Source: Paraburkholderia tropica (lineage in GTDB: Bacteria > Pseudomonadota > Gammaproteobacteria > Burkholderiales > Burkholderiaceae). From it: a DNA stretch of 64,000 nucleotides. Shown here in pieces: positions 9,356 through 17,722 of the stretch (positions within the stretch are counted from its first letter, which is position 1; the number at the start of each line of letters is the position of its first letter). A program made the translations under genes and the position numbers. The stretch is from NCBI RefSeq assembly GCF_900109265.1, contig NZ_FNZM01000022.1, positions 62,001 to 126,000 on the forward strand. The letters run 5' to 3'. Below the pieces are notes generated by a model. The model saw only the letters and a program-made list of their open reading frames with translations. It did not search any database and was not told the DNA's origin.

Positions 9356-9510
9356 GATGCGTCTCCTCTTCCGGTGCCGATGCGGCGCAATGCAGCGCGT
9401 CGCGTTGAAACCGGCTGTTCGTGACGGGGACAACGGGGACGGAAGCCCGCGCGCCGCAGGCGGCGGGCGAGACAGGGCGATTCGCGGTGGGGCTCATGAT
9501 GGCTTCGCTG

Positions 9511-9550
9511 CTTGAGGCGGGTTGAGGCGGGTTGAGGCGGGTTGAGGCGG
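9511..9550. repeat. Four tandem copies of a 10-bp unit
   Basis: The unit (c/g)TTGAGGCGG occurs four times head to tail in the gap between the FAD oxidoreductase start and the cupin stop. Only the first base of the first copy differs. The array lies 156 bp upstream of the oxidoreductase start, in the likely leader region of that gene. It could be a simple slipped-strand repeat or a row of protein-binding sites; the sequence does not decide. Confidence 0.9.
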
Positions 9551-9583
9551 AACTGAAGCGATACGTAAAGCGACATTCGAATC

Positions 9584-9617
9584 AAGCCGCGCCGCCCACA
9601 CGAGGACGGCGCGGCTT
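9584..9617 (-). terminator. Hairpin after the cupin gene
   Basis: A perfect 11-bp inverted repeat, AAGCCGCGCCG and CGGCGCGGCTT with a 12-base loop, begins 6 bases after the cupin stop codon. No long T run follows on the minus strand, so it may be an imperfect terminator or an mRNA-stabilising hairpin that uncouples cupin from oxidoreductase expression. Confidence 0.5.
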
Positions 9618-9623
9618 GCTGAA

Positions 9624-9971
9624 TTACTGCTGCGGTTCGAGCAGGACGTAGAACTTCTTCGCGTCCTCGACCGTTTCCCAGCGGCCGGCGAAACCGGCGG
9701 GCAGCAGATAGCCCTGGCCCGCGGTGAATTCCTTGCGGCCGCCGTTCACGTCGGTCAGCGCGATCTTGCCTTCGACGAGCCACACGGCTTCGTCGGCGCC
9801 CGTGGCCGGGAATTCGACCGCGCCGACCTTGCCTTCCCACCAGCCCACCACGTAATTGCCGCTCTTGCCTTCGGCGCCACGCCAGTCGCCTTCGTCCATG
9901 CCGTAGTCGAGCTTGGTGTAATCGCCCAGACCTGCGCCCAGTTCCTTGACGTCGTGAATCAGCTTGCTCAT
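9624..9971 (-). CDS. Cupin protein (DUF861/cupin_3 family)
   Basis: The 115-residue single-domain cupin starts at ATG 9971 with GGAA seven bases upstream. Visible features are the two beta-barrel motifs around GADEAVWLVEGKIALTD and AGQGYLLPAGFAGRWETVED. The usual metal-binding histidines of motif 1 are missing, as is common in cupin_3 proteins. The family includes proteins linked to ureidoglycine and ethanolamine metabolism. It is the first gene of the minus-strand arm and may be a small-molecule-binding or isomerase partner of the oxidoreductase behind it. No precise function can be given. Confidence 0.8.
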   Translation of the reverse strand: MSKLIHDVKELGAGLGDYTKLDYGMDEGDWRGAEGKSGNYVVGWWEGKVGAVEFPATGADEAVWLVEGKIALTDVNGGRKEFTAGQGYLLPAGFAGRWETVEDAKKFYVLLEPQQ

Positions 9972-10045
9972 GTTGGTTTCCTTCGATGTGTCGGTTTCAA
10001 ATGATTCGGTGGCGCCAAAGTTACCGACTCGCGAGGCGACGGTAT

Positions 10046-10064
10046 GCCCCCCCTCAGGGGGGGC
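10046..10064. promoter_or_regulatory. Perfect G/C inverted repeat between cupin and LuxR genes
   Basis: GCCCCCCC, a TCA spacer and GGGGGGGC form a perfect 8-bp-arm palindrome in the divergent gap between the cupin gene and the LuxR-type gene. It lies 75 bp upstream of the cupin start and 158 bp upstream of the LuxR start. It could be an operator or a hairpin in the leader. The function is not shown by the sequence. Confidence 0.5.
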
Positions 10065-10221
10065 AATATGCCTTTTGCGGCATTTTCGTCATGTTTCCAG
10101 GGTTTTCCCTTGCTCGCGCTTGCCTGTTGCCGCAACGGCGATCGATGCGTGCAAATCCCCGCCTCGCGGGGCGTTCCGCCCTTCGGCTATAATCGATTCG
10201 CCTTGTTTTCCGGTGCGCGCC

Positions 10222-11064
10222 ATGCTGCTCAACGTCCCCCCGCACCCCGATTCCGCGAATTTCCCCCTCTCGTTCAAGACGCTCGGTCAGGTGATCGAAG
10301 CCGTCGGCACGCCCGATTTCGTGCCGCGCCTCACGCTGCTGCTCAACGAAATCGTGCCGCTCAACGTCGTGCATATCGAACGCTCGCGCGTCGACAGCAG
10401 CATGCCCACGGGCTTTCGCTGCGAATGGATCGGCAGCAGCGGCGTGGGCGTGGACAGCGGCACGATTTCCGACGTGATGACGCTCTACTACGACCGCTTC
10501 TACGAAAGCGATCCGCTGTTCGCGGGCATTCGCGGCAAGGTGGGCACGCTGCTCGTGGTGCGCGACATCGGCGCGATTCCGCCGGGCGAATTCCGCCAGC
10601 GTCTTTTCGACGAGGCGCTCATCGCGCACGAATGCGTGCTCGCGCGCGGCACGCGCCACGGCCAGCATTCGATCGCGCTCGAACGCGCCCTCAATGCGCC
10701 GCCGTTCACGCTCGCCGAGATGAACCGCTTTCGCAACGTCAGCGACTTTCTGTTTCCGCTGCTCGAATTGCACGCGACCACCAGCGCCGCGCGGCGCGTC
10801 GCGCATCCGACTTCGTTTCTGCATCCGCTCGCGCAATTCGATGCGCGCATCGCCGCCGACGCCATTCGCCTCTCGAAGCGCGAATACGAAATCTGCGCGC
10901 ACCTCATCACGGGCCGCACGGTGCCCGAAGCCGCCGAAATTCTCGGCGTACGCACCGCCACGGCCGAGTCCTATGTGAAGCGCGCCTTCGCCAAACTCGG
11001 CGTGCGCACCAAGCGCGAACTGGTGGGCTGGGGCCAGGCTTGCCCCCGTTTGCAGGGCGCCTAA
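10222..11064 (+). CDS. LuxR-family transcriptional regulator
   Basis: The 280-residue protein has a C-terminal LuxR/GerE helix-turn-helix at about residues 215-275 (LSKREYEICAHLITGRT, then TATAESYVKRAFAKLGV). The N-terminal 200 residues show no receiver aspartate pattern and do not match the acyl-homoserine-lactone domain, so the signal is unknown. The start at ATG 10222 is where the coding pattern begins. The upstream in-frame extension reads through the G/C palindrome and is not believable. It lies 116 bp before the guanidinobutyrase gene on the same strand and is a good candidate activator for it. Confidence 0.85.
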   Translation: MLLNVPPHPDSANFPLSFKTLGQVIEAVGTPDFVPRLTLLLNEIVPLNVVHIERSRVDSSMPTGFRCEWIGSSGVGVDSGTISDVMTLYYDRFYESDPLFAGIRGKVGTLLVVRDIGAIPPGEFRQRLFDEALIAHECVLARGTRHGQHSIALERALNAPPFTLAEMNRFRNVSDFLFPLLELHATTSAARRVAHPTSFLHPLAQFDARIAADAIRLSKREYEICAHLITGRTVPEAAEILGVRTATAESYVKRAFAKLGVRTKRELVGWGQACPRLQGA

Positions 11065-11075
11065 CGCGGCTTTTG

Positions 11076-11093
11076 CATCGATCGACGTCGATG
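11076..11093. promoter_or_regulatory. Inverted repeat upstream of guanidinobutyrase
   Basis: CATCGA and TCGATG are separated by six bases in the 116-bp gap between the LuxR-type gene and the guanidinobutyrase gene. The position, about 90 bp before the start codon, suits an activator site, possibly for the LuxR-type protein. This is a guess from symmetry and position. Confidence 0.35.
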
Positions 11094-11180
11094 TAAACAT
11101 CTCCACTTCGTAATTCGCGCGACGCGCGTCTCGCCTACCATCGCCCGATCGTCATCACTTCAAGATCGGAGACACAGGAC

Positions 11181-12131
11181 ATGCAGCGCGAACTCAACCA
11201 GCCGCTCGGCGGCAACGACATGCCGCGTTTCGGCGGCATCGCCACCATGATGCGGCTGCCGCAAGCGACCCGCACCGAAGGCCTCGACGCGTGTTTCGTC
11301 GGCGTGCCGCTCGACCTCGGCACCTCGAACCGCTCGGGCGCGCGCTTCGGGCCGCGTCAGATCCGCTCGGAATCGGTGCTGCTGCGTCCCTACAACATGG
11401 CGACGCGCGCCGCGCCGTTCGACTCGCTGCAAGTGGCCGATATCGGCGACGTCGCCACGAATCCGTACGATTTGAAGGACTCGATCCGCCTGATCGAAGC
11501 GGCCTACGACGAGATCGTCGCGACCGGCTGCCGGCCGATCACGCTCGGCGGCGACCACACGATCGCGTGGCCGATCCTGCGCGCGCTGCACAAGAAGTAC
11601 GGCAAGGTCGCGGTCGTGCACATCGATGCGCACGCCGACGTCAACGACACCATGTTCGGCGAGAAGATCGCGCACGGCACGCCGTTCCGCCGCGCGGTGG
11701 AAGACGGCCTGCTCCAATGCGACAAGGTCACGCAGATCGGTCTGCGCGGCACCGGCTATCACGCCGACGACTTCGACTGGTGCCGTCAGCAAGGTTTCAC
11801 CGTCGTGCAAGCCGAGGAATGCTGGAACAAGTCGCTCGCGCCGCTGATGGCGCAGGTGCGCGAACGCGTGGGCGACACGCCCGTGTATCTGAGCTTCGAC
11901 ATCGACGGGCTCGATCCGTCGTTCGCGCCCGGCACCGGCACGCCGGAAGTGGGCGGGCTCACCGTGCAGCAGGGCCTCGAAATCGTGCGCGGCATGAAGG
12001 GCCTCAACGTGGTGGGCGCCGACCTCGTGGAAGTCTCGCCGCCGTATGACCAGGCCGGCACGACCGCGCTGGTGGGCGCGAACCTCGCGTTCGAAATGCT
12101 CTGCGTGATGCCGGGCGTCGCGTACCGCTGA
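11181..12131 (+). CDS. gbuA: Guanidinobutyrase (ureohydrolase family)
   Basis: The 316-residue binuclear manganese ureohydrolase hydrolyses 4-guanidinobutyrate to GABA and urea in the cytoplasm. The metal-ligand motifs are intact: GGDHT at about residue 123, HIDAHADV at about 147 and SFDIDGLDP at about 238. As I recall the family, the N-terminal stretch LNQPLGGNDMPRFGGIATM and the segment EKIAHGTPFRRA match Pseudomonas GbuA more closely than agmatinase SpeB. The neighbours (NCS1 permease, LysR) repeat the gbu arrangement of Pseudomonas. Agmatinase or guanidinopropionase activity cannot be excluded without assay. The start at 11181 has a GGAG site upstream. Confidence 0.85.
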   Translation: MQRELNQPLGGNDMPRFGGIATMMRLPQATRTEGLDACFVGVPLDLGTSNRSGARFGPRQIRSESVLLRPYNMATRAAPFDSLQVADIGDVATNPYDLKDSIRLIEAAYDEIVATGCRPITLGGDHTIAWPILRALHKKYGKVAVVHIDAHADVNDTMFGEKIAHGTPFRRAVEDGLLQCDKVTQIGLRGTGYHADDFDWCRQQGFTVVQAEECWNKSLAPLMAQVRERVGDTPVYLSFDIDGLDPSFAPGTGTPEVGGLTVQQGLEIVRGMKGLNVVGADLVEVSPPYDQAGTTALVGANLAFEMLCVMPGVAYR

Positions 12132-12192
12132 TACGCGCGTCGATGCGCACGATTACGCCCAACTCCGGCTCGATTCTCAACGGACACTCATC

Positions 12193-13677
12193 ATGACCAC
12201 CGTCACTCCTCTTCGCCGCGACGGCGGCCCGTTCGTGCTGCCCGCCGCCTTCGTTGCGGGCGCAACGATGCACGCCGACGACGCCAGACATGCCACCGCC
12301 ATCCACAACGCCTCGACCGGCGAAACGATCGGCTGGCAGGAACCGGCGAGCGCCGCTCAGATCGACGCCGCCGTGCGCGCCGCGCATGACGCACTCGGCG
12401 CATGGCGCGCGACCCCGCCCGCCGCGCGCGGCAAGCTGCTGCGCAAGATCGCCGAACTGATCGAAGCGGACCGCGCGCGCCTCGCCGCGATGCAGATGCA
12501 GGTGAGCGGCAAGCCGCCGTTCGAAGCCGATCTCGACGTGAGCGACGCCGTCGCGACCTTCACGTATTACGGCGACCTGTGCGCGGAAACCGGCGCGTTC
12601 GCACTCGAAACGATCGCGCTGCCCGACGAGACCGTCACAGGCGAGCGCTATTACGAAGCGGTCGGCGTGGCCGCGCTGATCGTGCCGTGGAATTTCCCGA
12701 TGGTGACGACCGCGTGGAAGCTCGCGCCCGCGCTCGCGGCGGGCTGCACCGTGGTGCTGAAACCGTCCGAGCTGACCTCGCCGGTCGAACATCTGCTGGC
12801 GCAGATCGTCAGCGAAGCGGGTGTGCCCGATGGCGTGGTCAATCTCGTCAACGGCGGCGGCGAAGTGGGCGCGCAGCTCACGGCGCATCCGCTCGTCGAC
12901 AAGATTTCATTCACGGGCAGCACGGCCGTGGGCCGCAAGGTGATGCAGACGGCCGCGCTGGACATGAAGCGCGTGACGCTCGAACTGGGCGGCAAATCCG
13001 CACTGATCGTGCGCGCCGATGCGGACATCGATCATGCGGTTTCGCTCGCGGTGAGCGGTGCGTTCGCGAACGCCGGACAGATGTGCTCGGCGACGGCGCG
13101 CATTCTCGTGCAGGACGACGTCTACCGCAAATTCATGGCCGCGTTCGAGACGGCGGTGCGTGCGGTCTGCGTGGGCGCGCCGGATGTCGAGCAGGTTTCG
13201 ATGGGGCCGCTGATTTCGCCGGCGCAGCGCACGCGCGTGCAGGCGCTGGTTGAACAGGGCGTGGCGGCGGGCGCGCAGATCGCCTTCAGCGGCAACACGG
13301 ACCGCGCGCGCGGCGCGGGCTTTTTCATGGCGCCCGTGGTGGTGGCCGAGCCCGACGCCGACAACGTGTTGTGGACCGATGAGGTGTTCGGGCCGGTTGC
13401 GTGCGTGAAGTCGTTCCGCACCGACGATGAAGCCATCGCGCTGGCCAACGCTACGCGCTATGGACTCGTGGCGACGGTCGTGACGCAGGACGCCGGGGCG
13501 CAACGCCGCTACAAGGCGGAACTGCGCGCGGGCCTCGTCTGGATCAACACGCCGCAATTGATCTTTCCGCAGGTGTGCTGGGGCGGAATGGGCTTGAGCG
13601 GCATCGGGCGCGAACTGGGGCTCGCGGGTTTGCGCAGCTATCAGGAATTGCGGCACACGGTGGCCGCTGCGGGCTAA
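12193..13677 (+). CDS. Aldehyde dehydrogenase (probable guanidinobutyraldehyde/aminoaldehyde type)
   Basis: The 494-residue NAD(P)-dependent aldehyde dehydrogenase has the catalytic glutamate in LELGGKS (about residue 264) and the nucleophilic cysteine in GQMCSA (about 298). The PWNFP cofactor segment and the LSGIGRELG end motif are also present. The overall pattern is that of betaine-aldehyde and aminoaldehyde dehydrogenases. It lies 61 bp after gbuA on the same strand, so the two are probably co-transcribed. The likely task is oxidising 4-guanidinobutyraldehyde to the GbuA substrate; this pathway assignment is inferred from neighbours. Confidence 0.85.
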   Translation: MTTVTPLRRDGGPFVLPAAFVAGATMHADDARHATAIHNASTGETIGWQEPASAAQIDAAVRAAHDALGAWRATPPAARGKLLRKIAELIEADRARLAAMQMQVSGKPPFEADLDVSDAVATFTYYGDLCAETGAFALETIALPDETVTGERYYEAVGVAALIVPWNFPMVTTAWKLAPALAAGCTVVLKPSELTSPVEHLLAQIVSEAGVPDGVVNLVNGGGEVGAQLTAHPLVDKISFTGSTAVGRKVMQTAALDMKRVTLELGGKSALIVRADADIDHAVSLAVSGAFANAGQMCSATARILVQDDVYRKFMAAFETAVRAVCVGAPDVEQVSMGPLISPAQRTRVQALVEQGVAAGAQIAFSGNTDRARGAGFFMAPVVVAEPDADNVLWTDEVFGPVACVKSFRTDDEAIALANATRYGLVATVVTQDAGAQRRYKAELRAGLVWINTPQLIFPQVCWGGMGLSGIGRELGLAGLRSYQELRHTVAAAG

Positions 13678-13881
13678 TCGAAGCGATTTGCCGCGGCGAT
13701 TTTCTCCAGTGTTGTATGCGTGTTTGCGGCGCTTGCCCGGGTGGGGCGGCGCCGTTTTTTTGTGCGCGCGCAGTGCCGTGGCAGGTGAATGCCGCGTTCA
13801 AGGTTTGGAGATTTCAGCCGTTACTTCATTGGCTGTCCTGCTTCAGGGACATTCTTCGCACCGTCGATTTTCGCAGGCACG

Positions 13882-15621
13882 ATGACACCACAAAAACTGC
13901 TCACATGGTTTGGCGAATTCGCCAAGGCGAATCCCACCTTTGTCGCCTCCGTCAGCATTCTCACGCTGGGCGGCATTCCGTTGCTGGCCTATGCGCTACA
14001 CATCGACCAGTTGCCGGACTTCTCGCTGACCGACCTGACCGGCGCGCTGATCGCGACGTTCATCACCGAAGTGTTCGTTGGTGTTTTGCTCGCGGTCTAT
14101 CTGGTGGCCGCGGGCTTTGCCGCACGCTGGAGCGTACGCTCGTTTTATCCGCTCGCCAGTTACTGGAGCGCGGCGAATCCGGCCAGGCTCGTCGAGCAGA
14201 TCGAGCAGACCGGCATCGTGGACTATCTGATGAAGGGCCGATTCATCATCGGCGCAACCGTGATCTGTTCCATCGTATGGTCCGGTGTCATTGTCCCGGT
14301 CGTGGTCGATTGGCATGCGGCGGGACGCGCGTCATTCGTCAATTGGACCTTCTACGCCGCTTCGCTTCTCTGCGCGATTGCGCTCACGCTGGCGGACTGG
14401 CGCAAACGGCAACGCAAGCAGCTACACCCATGGCCGAAGTTCGCATTGGGCGGAGCAATGTTGCTGACGTGGAGCGTGTGGCTCGGCTGGCGAATCTATG
14501 CGCCCGGCCCGGTCCCGCCCGTTACCGCGCAACCTGCTGCTGCCACAGCAAGCGCCGCCGCGCATGATCCATCAAGCGGCGACTGGCTCACCCTGGCCAT
14601 TCATCGCCTGTCTTCGTTCAATCCCTTGTATTGCGTGGCAGCGATCGCAGCCGTAGCGATCGCCATCTACATCCTGACGCGATGGTTCAAGGAGATCAAA
14701 ACACTGTTCCAGCGGCTGGTGTCCGACCAGGAAATGCGATTGCGCAACGCGAAAATATTCACCACCGCGCTCTTTGGATTCGCGATGGTGTTGCCGGTGC
14801 TGTTCCTCTGGGCGATCGTCGTCAACGGTAAAACGGAACTGCAAACATACGTGGCCGTCGCCGGCTGCGTGATGCTCGCCATGCTGAACTGGCTGAGCTT
14901 CGCGGCCCACAGGACGACAGTGCGGTTACTGACCATGGCAGGCGCGCTGTTCTTCTGCGTGGCCTTCGTGCCTTTGCTGATGCAGAACCCAACGTTCTAT
15001 CCGCAGATGGTCGTACGCATGCTGGGACTCGGGAATATCTACGCATCGAGCGTCACGCTCTCATCGCAGCAATGCGCGACGCTGCGTCCCTATGGCGTGG
15101 ATTGTGAAGCGAAGAAAGACGAGAGCATCACGATGACCAACGTGAACATCCTGAACCGCCTCGGCAATTCGGTGCTCATGGAACTGATGGTGGACGACAC
15201 GCAGGTCTGTGGCCTCGAAGGCAGCGCGTCCCGGCAATTGCCGTCAAGCGACGCACACGGCGAAATCCGTCTGCGTGAACTGACGCTCTGTCATGGCGTT
15301 CCCCAGCAGCAACAGCGGGACACCGGCTGTGATTCGCTGCTGATGGAACGCTTGCGGTATCCGACGCACCTCGATCCCGCGCATCTGACCTGCGTGCACC
15401 TCAGCGTCCCCAAGGATCAACTGGTCGGATTCACGCCGGACGGCGCACGCACCTACCTCCACGGCTACTCGCACTATGTCGATGCCATCAAGCGGCCTGC
15501 ACCCGTGCCGACGCCGGCACCCCAGCCGAAGCCGGCACCGAAACCCCACCCGCATCCGCATCCCGCGCCGCGCCCCTGCGACTGCCTCACGCGCGGGCCG
15601 GAGACCACACCGGCAAACTGA
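13882..15621 (+). CDS. Polytopic membrane protein of unknown function
   Basis: No family was recognised for this 579-residue protein. It shows about nine hydrophobic helices in the first 390 residues, separated by short loops, with a Pro/Ala-rich linker after the fifth helix. A soluble C-terminal part (about 395-540) with several cysteines follows. The protein ends in a Pro-Ala-Lys/His-rich tail (about 540-570) and the motif PCDCL. Base composition is visibly less GC-rich than in flanking genes, suggesting recent acquisition. It stands alone, convergent with the MFS gene. The start is ATG 13882; the longer frame reads into non-coding DNA. The C-terminal domain would face the periplasm if the N-terminus is cytoplasmic and the helix count is odd. 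Confidence 0.75.
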   Translation: MTPQKLLTWFGEFAKANPTFVASVSILTLGGIPLLAYALHIDQLPDFSLTDLTGALIATFITEVFVGVLLAVYLVAAGFAARWSVRSFYPLASYWSAANPARLVEQIEQTGIVDYLMKGRFIIGATVICSIVWSGVIVPVVVDWHAAGRASFVNWTFYAASLLCAIALTLADWRKRQRKQLHPWPKFALGGAMLLTWSVWLGWRIYAPGPVPPVTAQPAAATASAAAHDPSSGDWLTLAIHRLSSFNPLYCVAAIAAVAIAIYILTRWFKEIKTLFQRLVSDQEMRLRNAKIFTTALFGFAMVLPVLFLWAIVVNGKTELQTYVAVAGCVMLAMLNWLSFAAHRTTVRLLTMAGALFFCVAFVPLLMQNPTFYPQMVVRMLGLGNIYASSVTLSSQQCATLRPYGVDCEAKKDESITMTNVNILNRLGNSVLMELMVDDTQVCGLEGSASRQLPSSDAHGEIRLRELTLCHGVPQQQQRDTGCDSLLMERLRYPTHLDPAHLTCVHLSVPKDQLVGFTPDGARTYLHGYSHYVDAIKRPAPVPTPAPQPKPAPKPHPHPHPAPRPCDCLTRGPETTPAN

Positions 15622-15651
15622 GCACCACGCGCGCCATCGACGCGGCGCGCC

Positions 15652-16797
15652 TCACGCTTTCGCGGAATTCGCCGTCACCAGCGTCGCGCAGCACGGCACG
15701 ATGCACAGCAACCCCAGCAGCACCCAGAACGCCGTCTCCAGCCCCACCGCCTTCGCGACGAAGCCCACCCCAGCCGGGCCGACCAGAATCCCCGCATAAC
15801 CCGTCGTCGTGATCGCGGCGATCGCCATGGCGGCGGGCATCGCCTGTTGCGAACCCGCGCGCCGGAACAGCACCGGCACGATGTTCGCCGCGCCAAGGCC
15901 GATCAGCAGAAAGCCCGCCAGCGCCAGCGTCGCGAGCGGCGACAGCAGCACGACCGCGAACCCCGCCACCGCCACCGCGCCGCCCCAGATCAGCGTCGCG
16001 CGGTCGCCGATGCGCGCGGTCACGGCGTCGCCGGTCAGGCGGCCCGCCGTCATCGCGATCGCGAACAGCATGTAGCCGAGGCCGCCCTGCGCGGCGCTCA
16101 CGAGCCCCTTGCCCGTGATGAGCAGCGCGCTCCAGTCGAGCAACGCGCCTTCGGCGAGAAACGTGATGCCCGTGAGCGCCGCGATCAGCAGCACGATGCC
16201 GCGCGGCGTGACGAACAACGGACCGCCGCCCGCCTGCTTCGCGCGCAGCAGACGCGGACGCGCCACGAGCATCGCCGCCAGCATCAGCACCGAGCACAGC
16301 AGCGTGCTTTCGAGCGCGCCCACCTGCATCGAAAGCAGGAAGGTCATGAACGTCGATCCCGCGAAGCCGCCCACGCTGAACAGCGCATGAAAGCCCGACA
16401 TCAGCGGACGTTGCGCCGCACGCTCGACCTCGACGGCATGCACGTTCATGGCGACGTCGAGCGAACCGAGCGCCGCGCCGAACGCCAGCAGCGTGATGCC
16501 GAGCGCAAGCGGCGTGGCCGCGATCGTCAGCAGCGGCAGAACGATCGCGAGCCCGATGCCGCTCGCCACGATGATCGGCTTGCTGCCATAACGCGCGCTC
16601 AGCGCGCCGGTTAGCATCATCGCCGCGACCGAGCCGAGGCCGATGCACAGCAGCAGCATGCCGAGCAGACCGTCGTCCACGTCGAGCCGATGCTTCGCGA
16701 ACGGCACCAGCGGCGCCCAGCACGCAATGCCGAAGCCGGCGACGAGAAAAGCCAGACGCGTCGCGAGACGCGTGGCGGGACGATCGGCGAAATCCAT
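15652..16797 (-). CDS. MFS transporter (YbjJ-like)
   Basis: The 381-residue major facilitator protein has 12 predicted helices. The motif A-like loop GALSARYGSKPIIV follows helix 2, and a second-half equivalent is DAVTARIGDRATLI. It resembles the YbjJ group of uncharacterised inner-membrane transporters. It lies 51 bp downstream of the DeoR-type gene on the same strand, so the pair forms an operon and the regulator probably controls this transporter. DeoR-type regulators usually sense phosphorylated sugars, which makes a sugar or sugar-derivative substrate likely but unproven. Confidence 0.8.
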   Translation of the reverse strand: MDFADRPATRLATRLAFLVAGFGIACWAPLVPFAKHRLDVDDGLLGMLLLCIGLGSVAAMMLTGALSARYGSKPIIVASGIGLAIVLPLLTIAATPLALGITLLAFGAALGSLDVAMNVHAVEVERAAQRPLMSGFHALFSVGGFAGSTFMTFLLSMQVGALESTLLCSVLMLAAMLVARPRLLRAKQAGGGPLFVTPRGIVLLIAALTGITFLAEGALLDWSALLITGKGLVSAAQGGLGYMLFAIAMTAGRLTGDAVTARIGDRATLIWGGAVAVAGFAVVLLSPLATLALAGFLLIGLGAANIVPVLFRRAGSQQAMPAAMAIAAITTTGYAGILVGPAGVGFVAKAVGLETAFWVLLGLLCIVPCCATLVTANSAKA

Positions 16798-16848
16798 CGG
16801 GTTCGGCTCCGTGCGGTGAGGTTGAATGGCGGGAAAGCGGCAGACGCG

Positions 16849-17631
16849 TCAGCGTGCGTCGGGACGTTCGGCCTTGATGACCACGGTGCCCGCTTTCGTG
16901 AGCGCCTTGATGTGCGCAGGCGGTGCGTCGTGCTCGACGATCACGCTCGCGATGTCGTCGATCGACGCGACGCGATGCGCGGCGCTCGCGCCGAGTTTGT
17001 CCGTGGTGCTCAATATGGCAACGCGGCGGCTGCGCGCGAGCAGCGCGCGTTTGAAACCGGCATCCGCGAATTCGAACGCGCTCACGCCGTCTTGCGGCGC
17101 GACGGCGCACGCGCCGAGAAAACAGCGGTCGATATTCATGTTCGCGATGCAGGCGAGCGCCGCGGCGTCGACGCTGCCGCCCACCACCGGGTCCACCGCG
17201 CCGCCCACCATGATGAGCGCGATGTCGGCGCGCCGCAGCAGCGCGGCGGCGACGTCGATGGAATTGGTGGCGACGGTGAGATCGTGGTCTTCGGGCAGCG
17301 CGTCGGCGAGCGCGAGGTGCGTGCTGCCGCTGTCGAGAAACAGCAGTTCGCCGCGTTCGATCTGCGCGACGGCGGCGCGCGCGAGCGCGGCCTTGCGTTC
17401 GCGCGCGGCGTCCATGCGCGCGGACATGGGCGCGGACGCGGGCGAGATGGGCAGCGCGCCGCCGTAGACGCGGCGGCAGCGCCCTTCGGCGGCGAGCGCG
17501 CGCAGGTCGCGGCGGATCGCGTCTTCGGATACGCCGAATTCGGCAGCGAGTGCAACGGCCACGACGGACTCGCCGGCGGTGAGGCGGCTGGCGATCAGTT
17601 CGCGGCGGGCAAGCGGGATATCATCGGTCAT
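16849..17631 (-). CDS. DeoR-family transcriptional regulator
   Basis: The 260-residue repressor has the DeoR helix-turn-helix near residues 18-43 (VALAAEFGVSEDAIRRDL) and a DeoRC sensor domain with the conserved LLFLDSGST loop near residue 95. DeoRC domains bind phosphorylated sugars. The start at ATG 17631 gives the standard N-terminus (RRELIASRLTAGE follows). An upstream in-frame ATG would encode the operator region and is rejected. The gene is first in an operon with the MFS transporter. Just upstream lie three GTGCAC-centred repeats that look like its own operator. Confidence 0.9.
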   Translation of the reverse strand: MTDDIPLARRELIASRLTAGESVVAVALAAEFGVSEDAIRRDLRALAAEGRCRRVYGGALPISPASAPMSARMDAARERKAALARAAVAQIERGELLFLDSGSTHLALADALPEDHDLTVATNSIDVAAALLRRADIALIMVGGAVDPVVGGSVDAAALACIANMNIDRCFLGACAVAPQDGVSAFEFADAGFKRALLARSRRVAILSTTDKLGASAAHRVASIDDIASVIVEHDAPPAHIKALTKAGTVVIKAERPDAR

Positions 17632-17643
17632 GCCCGATGATAT

Positions 17644-17687
17644 CGTGCACAAACGAGAATGTAAACGTGCACAAACGTGCACGTTTA
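17644..17687. promoter_or_regulatory. Probable DeoR operator array
   Basis: The sequence CGTGCACAAACG occurs at 17644-17655 and again at 17666-17677. The second copy runs into the perfect 14-bp palindrome AAACGTGCACGTTT at 17673-17686. Three GTGCAC cores thus lie 22 and 10 bases apart, ending 13-56 bp upstream of the DeoR start. Spaced repeats directly before a DeoR-type gene are the usual sign of autoregulation. Confidence 0.7.
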
Positions 17688-17722
17688 TTCCTATCCATCG
17701 GTCTGATTGATCGCGTCCTTCC

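Noticed and set aside
9511..9550. CRISPR array
   Set aside because: The repeats are 10 bp, directly adjacent and without spacers; no cas genes are present anywhere in the window.
10222..11064. Acyl-homoserine-lactone receptor (quorum-sensing LuxR)
   Set aside because: The N-terminal domain lacks the recognisable autoinducer-binding pattern and no luxI-type synthase is nearby.
11181..12131. Agmatinase SpeB of polyamine synthesis
   Set aside because: N-terminal and internal motifs and gene neighbours fit guanidinobutyrase better; no speA or other polyamine synthesis genes are nearby. Kept as a possible side activity.
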